The translations under genes and the position numbers were made by a program. A model generated the notes under the pieces. The model did no database searches and had not been told where the DNA came from. It saw nothing but the letters and a program-made list of their open reading frames with translations. This document shows positions 51,101 to 61,600 of a DNA stretch of 64,000 bases, in pieces (position 1 is the first letter of the stretch; each line of letters starts with the position of its first letter). This DNA comes from Lichenostomus cassidix. Its lineage: Eukaryota > Chordata > Aves > Passeriformes > Meliphagidae. Location: the NCBI GenBank assembly GCA_008360975.2, contig CM039198.1:8204547-8268546 (forward strand), written 5' to 3'.

Positions 51101-54100
51101 GGATGACAGGACAGAAAAGCAGCTCCCACAAATTCTCTTCATGGAAACTTATTTGCATTTAAATGACAAAATAACTTGTACATGATAGGAGATATTTAGG
51201 CAGAAACACTTAATTGTGAGGTTATCCAACCACCTTATGCATTTCCCATGCATAAGGAAAGAATAGAGAATACTGACAAGCAGTGCTTGTGCAGACACAG
51301 ATCTCATTATAGTAATAAATCAGAATCTGAAATTCTAAAATATGCTTCTTTAGGCTGAAACAAAAGAGTGGAGAAAATAGGCATCAGTTGTTGAAATATA
51401 CTGCTTTTCCCACCCTTGTGGCAGTCAAATCTGAGTCTCTGAAACTGTGGCAAAACTATAAGGAACCAATGAATTCACTGCACTTCACACAACCAGAATC
51501 ACCAGTTTACCTTTTTCCAAGGAACTCTTGGAAATGAGCATAACATGATGGAATTTCTGTGAATCCCACCAGCACAATTTGCTCCCTACAGCTACTTCCT
51601 ACCAACACAAATCAAAACACTGGATCTCAAAATCATCCCCAGCACCTCTGGTCTACAGCCACGCCTGTTCACTGGTTACCTCACAGCTTTTCAAACCAGG
51701 AGCATCCAAAACCTGGCAGATTCCACCCCACAGCACTTTCTGCTTTCAAACATAAGTTGTGTCTTCACTACCACCCCATTTTCTAAATTCAAGCTGCTTC
51801 TGCCCCCATGACAAGGACACAGGAATTCACACCAATGTTGTGACCAACAAAGGACACAACATTCCCTGAGACTGGCATTTTCCAGGAAATACTTTATGGC
51901 AAGGAATATTCCTCTGTTTGATTTTTCCGTGTCTCAGGTCACAGATTTCAAGGTACACTGCCCACTTACAGACTCTAGCCCTGAGGAACAACTTGGATTT
52001 TGATGGGATTATTTTATTTGGTACCATCTTGGGTAATCCATGACTCTAGAGTGACTCATTTATAAATCCTGAATGGAATGTGGGTATTGTGGTGTGGAGG
52101 TTTTTTTGCTTGTTTGGGGTTTGTTTGGTTTTTTTGGTTTTTGGGGTTTTTTTGTTTGGTTGGTATTTTGTTGCTGTTGGGTTCTTTTCTTTGATTCTTC
52201 CATTGTTTGTATTCTGCTGTACTGCACAGAACCTTTGACCTCAGTGAAATTCAGAAGTAAATTCAATACCAAATCATGTAAGTCCATTGAAAAATGCAAA
52301 GTATGAAGCTATAAACCTACAGATAAGACTGTGCAGTTAAAAGGATGTCACAATACTTCCATTCTAAAAAGACCAAAACACCAAGCTATTGAAAGAGGGT
52401 ATCAGGTACCATATCCTCATTGAAACACACACAGTAAAAAAGCCTCAATTCACATAGAGCTGAAATACAAATGTTAATCCTTTATCAGGAGGCTCAGATC
52501 AGTAACAACAGTGACCAACTGACCACTGTGGAACAGCTCCTGCTAGACCTGGCTAAAAGAGCAATTCAGGTCATTTAACCCAATGCTGCTGACAAAAGAG
52601 ATTCCTGAGTAGTCATTCTCACAATTTATTAATTCTAGCAAAACTACATTAAAAAAAATTAAATGGGATGTAATGGCCTAAGTTTCTAAAACTCACTTGT
52701 CTCCCATTAGGTTCATCCCCTGAAGCACCAGTTTTCAAACCTGTTTGATGGATTGTTTAGTGCAAAATGATTTTGAGGTGATCTAATAATGTAATTAATA
52801 ACAGAGGTTATTGCTCCTCACCTTGTCAACGTGGGGGTGCCAATACTCATCGTGTGTTGTCTTGGCCTCTGTGCTGTTCATTCTGGAGAAGAAGGTTGGC
52901 TTGGTCAGGTACATGGCAGAGGAGCTGATCCCAAACACCTGAGCAATCCTTTGCTGAATCCTCTGTCTCACATCCCTGCAGAGAACACACACAGCACACA
53001 GTGCTCAGTCACTGACACCTCTGCTGCTGCTTCTGGGTGCTTCAGTCACTTACTGCTTCTTCCTCAGCTGAGAAACCATGGGCAGCACATACCCACCCTG
53101 TCGCTCTTATTTTACTTTAAATAGACATCTACTACATATAAACAAACAAACAAATAAATAAAGGCACCCCCCTCAGCAGTTTTGATTGGGGTTTGTTGCT
53201 TTGGTTTCTTTTAATTCTCAGAATATCACGGGAAAGAAACTATGTCTCCTGTGGCCCAGGTTTTAAAATTTCTGTCTGTTTTCCTGAATAATTCCACACC
53301 TACCCCACTGTTTGTTAACTGCTGAAAACATTGAAGTTTTTCACATAGATATTTTTATTCCAAAGCAGGTAACAGTAAAGCTGTACCTTCATAAAAGGGC
53401 TGCCTCTGAAGAACTTTTAACTACTTTTAAACCAACTGATGAAGTTCCTGGCACTAAGAAATTCAGGGTTCTTGGTCAACATATGTATTGGTATAATAAC
53501 CAGACTTTTTTTAATTAATGCAAGATGTCTTTCACAATTATTTTCAAAGATTCAGAAACACTATTTCTACCTTGGCTATTCCTCTGTTTCTTAGGACACA
53601 AGGAAGAATAGAATAGAACAGGACTTTTATTTTATTTCAGGTTAAGATTATCAAAATACAAAACTAATAATCACACGTTGCTATACAGAGCTGCTCCCAT
53701 AGCAGCATCCATCTGCCAGGACAGGGCCATCCAGAAGTGCCACCCTTAGTTCAGCCCACAGCACTTTATTTAAGAGAAGAGATTTGTGATTAATGAATTA
53801 TACCACTGGCAAATCCCACCAGGAAACACACAGCTAGCACTCAACTTCGAGGAAATTTTAACACCAGCAAAGAATGCAATAATACAATGAGATGAAATTA
53901 AAGCACTGGAGTTTCAGATTTACTCCTCTATGCTTCTTAAAGCCTTTATATTGTTTTATCCCATTTTAACACTTTCTTGAATTAATCTCAGTTATTGTAT
54001 TAGTTTTCCTTTTCTTCCTTCCTAAATGCTACAAAAGCAGTCTACAAACAAGATAATCAGAAAACACATTTCTGAAGTTGTGCATGGAATTACATTAGTA

Positions 54101-57100
54101 GTTTTGTATTTTCCACTACCTTTCTCCACTGGATAGCACTGAACCTCAGCATAACTTTCAAGAAGGTTTTTCCCAGGTCTAGGGAACTTAAATGGTTACT
54201 AAAAAAGAAGTGACAGAACTAAAACAAGACCTGTGGTGTGTGCCCACAGCCTACAGGATGTGAAAGTCATCTCTTAAAATCCACAAGTACTAAAAAATCC
54301 TAAATATTCATTCTGTTCATATCTAGTCCATCACAAGAAATAGAAATAACACACACAGATTTGATTTTTTAACCTGTCTCACTTTACATTTTTAGGGGTC
54401 AACTCAAACTATTTTCCATGTGAAATAACAAAAGCATTAAGTGGAGTTAGAGGGATTTTCAGGTATTCACATGGCTGCACGAACTGAGGTTTCAAGCTGA
54501 GAGCTACAGTGGCAGAGTTTGCAAGACTTGACACCATAACTCCTTCCTCTCGTGCTGTGGGAGGCTGATCTTTCTGTCTGCCTTTTCCAAGGAGCAGGAC
54601 TGCAGGAAAGGCTGCCAGAAAGCATTAAATGCAATTACTCATTTTGTGAATGGAGAGCAGGTAGCACTTTGAACAACCCAGCTCAGGAATTCATAGCCAC
54701 AAACACCAAAGCAGCTGATTGATTCCCTGGCCATGGCATCAGCCAGCTGGAACACAGCTACTCCCAAGCATTCAGTCTTCACATAACTAAGTCTCCAGCA
54801 GTTGTCCTGCTCTGTAAGGAGTCCTCTCTCTTCTTTCAGCCTGCTTCATTTTCCACTTTTAAAAGCTTTCTATTAAGATTTGCTGTCTGGTGTTTATAAG
54901 GCTCTGTTAAAGCTTCACTCCTCTTTTGAGACTTGTGTGCAATGGCTTTGGGCAGAATGTGCGTTTTACAAACCAAACAGGATGCAAAGCCCTACTCAAT
55001 ATGCCAAATACAGCACACAGCTGGTTGGAAAAGTAGAATAAAGTCACCTTTTAGCCTAGAAAAACTTCTGTACAGCCTGTTTTCTGCCAGCCAGGCCATT
55101 TCAACATTTATCAATATCATGACTGCAAGTTTTTCATTCCGTTCTCTTCCCTGTTGTTCTAAACACAGCCTATGTAGCCCACTGGCAAAACACTTATGGA
55201 CCAACACACTGTACTTCATGTGTAAATCAAGTGACAAGCCAAATTTCAACTTAGAAGGTGCTGTCAAGAAAGGAATGAATGAACCCAAAATTGGGAAAGC
55301 CACATTATTCTCTCAGCCACTTCTCTAAGGCCCAGAAGCAGCAGGAGCTTCCCTTCTCTCACTGATCCTGGCTCACTGGCCCTTCAAAACCATTGGGAGC
55401 ATCCTGGTGTGCTATGGCTACCAACACAATACCTCTTTATGCTGGAGAATACAAGCATTTGATTTCCTAAACACAGCAACTCGTCTCACTCAGACTGCTG
55501 AGGTGTACCCTGGCCCTGAGCAGATGACTATCAGAGCTCTGCAGTGGCACTAAAAGCCCAAGTACAGTGTTCAGTCAACAGCATCAGCACCAAATTAATC
55601 CTTGCCCACATCTGCCAGCAGCAGTTCTTGTCCATCTGCACTGAGTCACTGGAGAATATCAAATGCTCAGGCCAGACTCAGGGAAAGGAAGAACAGAGCT
55701 CCCTGAAAGGAGCACATGACCACTGGATTCTGTAAAAACAGGTACTGAAACCTGTTTTGGAGTTAGGGTGATGAGAAAAACAAAAAAAGCCAATGAAGTA
55801 GCTGGAAGTCCAAGGAACACACAACTTGAGAGAAAGGAAGTTCACTGGATTGCAAAGCTGCCAGTTTAATGTAGCAGCACCAGCAGAGAGAGCTAACAGT
55901 GCCACTGAAAAAGTTTCTGTGAGATACAGGCTCTGCCAGACCATCCAAAAAAAAAAAAAAATGCAGTTAGGAGCCACTGCAAAGTGTGATTGAAGCATGG
56001 TGACAGAACACTCCAAGCTCAATCCCACACAGGTTCCTGATTATCCCCCTTGTCAGCACTGCCCCAGGGATCTGCCCAGAGGCAGCCTGAGCTGACAAAG
56101 CAAAGGTCTCTGCAGCCAGAGAGCTTTAACAGCAATCACACACAGAGCAGACACGGGGAAAGGCAAACTAACAGCTCTTCCTCTGCTCCCTCTAGGTCTC
56201 TGCCTTAATAAGTTGTAAGGTTTGGAAATAAATCTCTCATTGTTCTGTTTTCTGCTCAAGTCACCCCTTACACCAAGCATCCCGATTAAAGGTCTCCCTT
56301 CGGAATAAACATTTCATTTATTACGTGAAACAAGAGGAATTGCTGTAATGTGCTTGGCAGATGGTGGTTAAAGCCTCAGCCTAGAAACCATAATTGATTC
56401 TGAAGCAATCTAATTTTGACAGAGACAGTTTAGAAATCAGCCTCCTGGCTCAGGATGCCTACTCAGATATGTTATTGTTGCAATCAGTAATACTTAGACA
56501 TGAATTACATTCAGTTATTTCTCTCAAGAGTGTATTTTTAAAGTGACCTTGGTAGGTAAGGGAAAGTAATGAAGATAAATGCTCCCAAGAATAGCATCAA
56601 ATCATTCATTAAGGCCATAAAGTACTGCAGTTCATGTTAAAGTACTGCCATTAATAAGAACAGAAGCATTTAACAATATATTTTGTATTAGCTTCATATC
56701 CAGCAGACTGAAACATCCCCTATAATGGCATGAAATCCCAATGGAATATTGACATTCCCTAGCAGCTGTCTCATCTCACAGCATAAATTTATAAAATTAT
56801 TGAAAAATTGAATGCTTCTGTTCATGTGAAACAGAAATTATACATTTTCTTTATTCAAAGTTATGTTATAATCAAGGAATCATCTAATTTTTGCAATTTT
56901 GGGGTCAGAAATAAAAAGATTTTAAGGAAGTTCATCTATAAAGACCATGGTATCTAAAACCAGTTGTTGAATAGAAATAAGCTTAAAGTGATTAATATTT
57001 TAGGATTATATTAATTAACTATTTAATAAAACACATGAACCCAATTGGCTACTTAACACTCCTTCCACCACTAGAGGGAAGTCAGAATCCTTCACACAAG

Positions 57101-58628
57101 GAAAAAAGACCAAAAAAGGAGTTAAAATGTTCAGATCAGGAACATTTTAAATGAGGAGAAACCAGCTGAAATGCATAACTAAAGAATTATTGTGTCTAGT
57201 CAACAAAGAATACTTGTTCCTCAGCTTTGGCCACACACCTTCACTGCCACATGGAACTCGTTAGGTTTGTTGTGTTTGTTAAGTGGATGAGCAGGGCTGC
57301 AGGAAAGCTGAGAGCATCAGATGCCAGAGCTGTTACAGTACAGAGCTATCTCATCCTCTGGCTGCTTCTCCAGCCAGAACATGAGTAATCTGAAGTCCTT
57401 CCATTTCCTGCTTTACCATTTTTAATGTTTTGCTACGCTCTGCCTCAAAAAAACCCCCAAGCTCCTGATGCAATAACAGCACAGAATTGTCTCTACCATC
57501 TCACACAAGCCCTTGGCTGATGTGTGAAAGAGGAGGCAGTGATGAAGGATTTTCCATTCCAGCTCTCACGTTCCAGCAGATCCCCCCAGAGCTCAGATGA
57601 GCAGCTCTCCTTGCTGGCAGGAACCCCTTGGGCAGGAAGGGAAATGTGTGGTGCTGCCAGCACCCCAAGAATTTCACACCATAAAACTGTCCTGATGTGG
57701 CTGATGCAGCTCAGAGCAGCTGAAGTTGTTCATCAGCTACCAAAAGGTCCTTCTGTTTCTCTTCAAGTCATCTTAGTTCTCAGAGGTTACTATTTGGAGC
57801 TGTAAAATCCACTGTAGGAATGCAAAGGGCAATCCCCTCCTGACCTGCACTCTACAAAAAACTCAAAAACATAAAAGTTCTGGTTTGTGGTTCATTCAGC
57901 AATTATTGAAAATCTTTACCGGTACAATGCAAAATCCTCTTCTGTGAAGATGTCTTGAATTTTGTCCCCAAAGTACCTGAAAAATTGAACAACAGTCTAA
58001 AACAGGAATTGCTGAATCAGACTAAGCAACAAGAAGATGCCTTCTCAGCCCCACCCACACTTTACCCACAAAAAAAAAGTGAGAACACAAAACAAAAGAA
58101 ATCTTATAAATGCTTTTGAGCGTGATGTCCAAAAGCAATGCTAAAAGATCAAATGTTAAAAGATTAAAGGATTGAAATGCTGCAACTGGTAATGGAATTC
58201 CTCAGGCATTAAAAAATCCCCTCCCACATCATGAAATAAGCACATGGATTCAAGTTTTTAAGGGTTCAGGCTATTTGATTTCTTCCACTGCTGACAAACT
58301 AGACTATAACTGTGAAAAAATACTATGATTTACTGGTGCAAGAACACAAAAATAAAAATAACGGCAGCTTTCAAAGAGCCCAGGTCAATAAAAGATGCAT
58401 TTTCATGCCAGGAAAGCTCTTTATCTGGCCATGGAAGCTGGTGAATCCAACCAACTTCCACATTTTCTCCTCACTAATCCCATCCCAGGGGCTCGAGACA
58501 CTGAAGAGGCAGTGTGGGGAAGGTGTGGGAAGACAGCAGGCAGAAGCCACAGCCCCATTTTACCTGTACAGATTAACAAAATGCTTCCCCAGGGAAAGAG
58601 CTCCAGAGTGCAAGTCCAGAATTGATGC
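38989..58628 (-). CDS. OGFOD3: OGFOD3, 3' five coding exons (partial; N-terminus beyond right edge)
   Basis: 2-oxoglutarate and Fe(II)-dependent oxygenase domain-containing protein 3, a single-pass membrane protein of the prolyl 4-hydroxylase-like family; its substrate is not known to me. Coding exons in transcript order are 58564-58628, 57920-57976, 52822-52975, 46693-46816 and 38989-39125. Introns between them are GT-AG with phases 2, 2, 0 and 1, and the exons join in frame to 178 residues plus TGA. Family-diagnostic strings include SILDLHSGALSLGKHFVNLY, LTKPTFFSRMNSTEA, VTYGSFDYTSLLYLSDY and SGSENLHRVEKVQWGTRFAI. The likely catalytic set is complete: HxD at 52825-52833, a distal His at 39085-39087 and an Arg for 2-oxoglutarate at 39055-39057. 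An NST and an NKT sequon suggest a lumenal or extracellular domain. The exons for the N-terminal tail, transmembrane anchor and CGRG-type stretch were not found up to 64000, so that intron exceeds 5.3 kb. UTS2R lies convergently downstream, as in human. Confidence 0.95.
41113..41135. repeat. 11-bp perfect palindrome with 1-base centre
   Basis: GATGGTCACTG, then G, then CAGTGACCATC. The right arm's GGCAGTGACCA is repeated directly at about 41139-41149. Confidence 0.9.
43882..43911. repeat. 15-bp tandem duplication
   Basis: Two identical 15-base units, ATGAAATTTTAAAGT. A third, degenerate unit follows. Confidence 0.85.
46693..46816 (-). CDS. OGFOD3: OGFOD3 coding exon d
   Basis: 124 bases encoding VTYGSFDYTSLLYLSDYSED, then FGGGRFVFMDSDSNKTVEPRA and the first base of a Gly codon. 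These are the central strands of the double-stranded beta helix. Acceptor CACCAG|GTG and donor GCAG|GTATGA. It enters in phase 0 and leaves in phase 1. Confidence 0.97.
50791..50845 (-). mobile_element. small CR1-like remnant
   Basis: CAGAATTATTTAGG, then AAAAGACCTCCAAGATCACC and AAGTTCAACC, match the reverse complement of the extreme 3' end of one CR1 class. Only about 55 bases are recognisable. Confidence 0.6.
51233..51257. repeat. 10-bp inverted repeat, 5-base loop
   Basis: CCTTATGCAT, loop TTCCC, ATGCATAAGG. Short and probably incidental. Confidence 0.85.
52088..52181 (+). repeat. G/T low-complexity tract
   Basis: Nearly pure G and T over about 95 bases, with two GGGG runs and many TTTGG steps. 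The complementary strand is A/C-rich. It lies in an OGFOD3 intron, so the OGFOD3 transcript would carry the A/C strand. Confidence 0.85.
52822..52975 (-). CDS. OGFOD3: OGFOD3 coding exon c (iron-binding HxD)
   Basis: 154 bases encoding 51 residues after the split Arg codon. It includes FGISSSAMYLTKPTFFSRMN, the sequon NST, and DEYWHPHVDK, whose HVD (52825-52833) supplies the first His and the Asp of the 2-His-1-carboxylate iron site. Acceptor TCTCTGCAG|G and donor AAG|GTGAGG; it leaves in phase 0. Confidence 0.97.
53139..53162. repeat. AAAC/AAAT tetranucleotide microsatellite
   Basis: Three AAAC units run into AAAT units, about 24 bases. Confidence 0.85.
55947..55961 (+). repeat. A15 homopolymer
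   Basis: Fifteen A in an OGFOD3 intron; a poly(T) run in the transcript sense. Confidence 0.9.
57920..57976 (-). CDS. OGFOD3: OGFOD3 coding exon b
   Basis: 57 bases completing the Arg codon, then YFGDKIQDIFTEEDFALY and two bases of the next Arg codon. Acceptor TTTTTCAG|G and donor CG|GTAAAG. Phase 2 on both sides. Confidence 0.95.
57977..58563 (-). other. OGFOD3 intron, about 0.6 kb
   Basis: GT-AG intron between exons a and b, with donor GTAAAA and acceptor TTTTTCAG. Nothing else recognised. Confidence 0.9.
58564..58628 (-). CDS. OGFOD3: OGFOD3 coding exon a (first in window)
   Basis: 65 bases encoding ASILDLHSGALSLGKHFVNLY plus two bases of an Arg codon. Acceptor CCAG|GCATCA at the high-coordinate side and donor CAG|GTAAAA at the low side. 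It enters in phase 0 and leaves in phase 2. Confidence 0.95.
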
Positions 58629-61600
58629 CTGGAAAAGGAAACAAAAAAAAGAAGGGGAAATGAGCATGAAAAGGATTTATCATTATTTAACTATGACCTT
58701 TAATAACTGTCCCAAGTTGGCTCCCACTTTCCACAGCCTCCCAAGTAAAAACAGTAGTTTCCAGCCTTTGAGTTCACAATAAAACATTCATTTTACAACT
58801 ACAAACCCCCCCCAGATCCCTGTAGAGATGCAGAGATATTAAGGTACTATGAAAAAAGCAAAGGACTGCTACTCCTGAGATTCAAACTTGACAGTATTTG
58901 CCAGAGTCTTCCCCCCATGGGCTCAGGGCAAAACCCTGGGCTCCAGGATCCCTTCTTGGACATCTCCCTTGCACACAAAGATGACTCATTTTCCAGTATT
59001 TGTGAAGTGCTCAAGTAGCAGCACTAATATTTATCTTGCCCAGCATTTGTTATTAAAACTTCTCCTTCACCATGAGTTCCTGTATATTTCTCGTATTTAA
59101 TACAGACATAAAAAATGTCTGTTTAACAGAACAATTAGAATTCTAAGGCTTACTAGAGCCAAACTTTCTTTTCCTCAATTTCTAAGCTGCTGTAAAAGAA
59201 AACCACAGAGTGAAAAGTTTTTCACATAGGAAAATTCACTCCATTTCTTCATCCAACTCTAGCCAAACACTTCCACTGAGCTCCCAACAAACTGAAAACA
59301 TTAATATTCAGATTTACCAGGACAGAGAGCTATCTCTCAGGACTATAAATTGTTTCTATAAATTGAAAAAACTACAGTATTGTACATCTCTTGCTGCCCA
59401 CAAAATACTTGTTTGTTTTGCATCAGTAAAAAATATCTTAAAACATGACTGTCTAATAGAAGCCTGGTTTTCTTTTACACTGGAAATACCAAATAGCAAC
59501 AGTTAATTAACCTGACTGGCACCAAAGTATTGACATCTCTGAGGTACAATATCTGGGCACTCCTCTTGCAATTTGGCATTCTTTTGATGCACCACAGACC
59601 ATTCACATTATTCTAACAAAATCTCAGCAGTAATAACACTTGTGACAGAGGAAGACACTCCTAACAGTCCCTTAGAAAATCTCTGCAGCCTCGATTGCCT
59701 TGAGCTCCAGAGCTGAATCAGGGAACCCCACTAACATCTTTTATTACAAGTGATAATAACATCCTTTTTAAAATAAACCTACTCAAATAATCTTATTTAC
59801 CCCTTGAAAAATACATAAAGTAACAAGTTATTCAAGTGGACACAGCATGAGCTTTTCAGATCTCCCTTTCCCACAGTTCTGCAAAAGCTTCAGAGGACTG
59901 CTACAAAAACAGGTAATCTCACACTCATGCAAGAGCAGCTCTTGTAATAAGCTTTACTCCAGCTTCAGAAGCAAAATAATTTTATTTATTGGTTTCTGGT
60001 TTTGTACCAAAATCTAAACTACAGCTAGAAGAAGTAAAATTGCTTCTGTGTAGCTTCAAAAATATGTTTGTGACCATATTAAAGTAGATGATAAGAAGCA
60101 GCACAACACAGCTGAGAAGATGAATTTAATTTAAAAACAAATTACTTTTCTAACTGTTTCCATATGCTTTTCAAACTTACAAATTTCTTCTCACTCCCCA
60201 AGCTCCAGATGATTAGTTAGCAAGAGCCAAAATAATGAATCAATAGAAGACACCCACAAGAATTGTAGTTATTCATAGCTGAGAAGGCAATAGCTACAAT
60301 ATAAACCCTAGAAAAGCCAGATAAAGGCTGAAGAGGCAATTTGAAAAAGAAAGACTATTCCTCAGGGTTGTTTCAGACAGGGGGAAACAACTGAATGCCA
60401 AGACAGGGACTTGCTTACACTTGAGCACAGAGCTCTTTGTTTAACAGCTACCTGGGAAAGAAACCGAAACACATTTATTGTGGCCTCTGTCATTTCAGAA
60501 TATTAAACATTTTCAGTATCATTTCTGACCCTGAGAATAAAACCTTGGTTACTTCAAGTCCCCCTCTGTGATCAAGGCCAGCCTGCAGTTCAGGGCAGTG
60601 TTCCCAGGCTGAAAGGTCTACAAAGCTTGTCTGAAGACAGCAAACACATATCTACACCCCTATGTCTGAGAGACTGTTTGACAGAACTACATCCATATCC
60701 TGATTTACAGAACTTTCTATAGAACTGAAATAGAACTCCCTTAAAAAAATAAAAAGCACAAATATATGTTCTTTTGGACCCTCAGTACTTTTAGTCCCAT
60801 ATTCTCCACCTTCTTGCTACTAAAAGAATTCAAGAAGAATATGCAAGTACCCAGCACTTCTAAGCATATGGCAAAAAGGATCAATTTTCCCATCTTGGAA
60901 AGCCTGACAGGCCTTGCCTCTGTTCCTCACTAAAACGGATTGCCAAACATTAAATACCTGTTCACATCTACACCATTTCCTCCAGACTGTAAAAGGTTTT
61001 ACATGATAGTTTTACAGAAAGCAGCAAACACACTACCCAAAGAATAAAAATGAAAAAACCTCACTTCTAGAGAAGATCCTCACTTGTCTAGAGAGGAGCT
61101 GGTAGCTTCCAAACCCTCCCAAACTGCTCCTGAGGGAATTCTCACAGACTGCAGCTGAGAAGAGGGAAGAGAATGGAGGTCCCACATGGTCACCAAGTCC
61201 TGGGCACACCCATGGTGGTGTCACTGCAGCAGCCCTGCACACACTCTGCAGAACAATCCCACCTTCAAACACACTCCCCTACCTGAATCACAGCACACAG
61301 ACAGGGTCTGCTCTTACAGAAATAAATGCCTTTTCCAATTACACTGATTAATGAGGAGACACGAGTGTACCCAGGCTGAGTTACACATCAGCCAGCCTGG
61401 GGGAGGTTCAGGTTACTGCTGGGGAAGTTAAATGCAGTATTTGGCTGCAGAGTCCAGCACAAATTTACACCAGCAGAGACTGAACACCACCAGCTCCTCT
61501 CCAGCTTCCTGGAGCTCAACCAAGATAATCGCACCAACACAGAGCTGTAAGGAAGGTGGAGGATGCTGCCAAGTACATCTTTCACCCCTGAATTGTGTTC

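Larger units (their letters stand above)
46817..52821 (-). other. OGFOD3 intron, about 6.0 kb
   Basis: GT-AG intron between exons c and d. It contains a small CR1 remnant (50791-50845), a 10-bp hairpin (51233-51257) and a G/T tract (52088-52181). No nested gene recognised. Confidence 0.85.
52976..57919 (-). other. OGFOD3 intron, about 4.9 kb
   Basis: GT-AG intron between exons b and c. It contains an A/C microsatellite (53139-53162) and an A15 run (55947-55961). No nested gene was recognised; the 131-codon frame at 54933-55328 lacks any motif. Confidence 0.85.
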
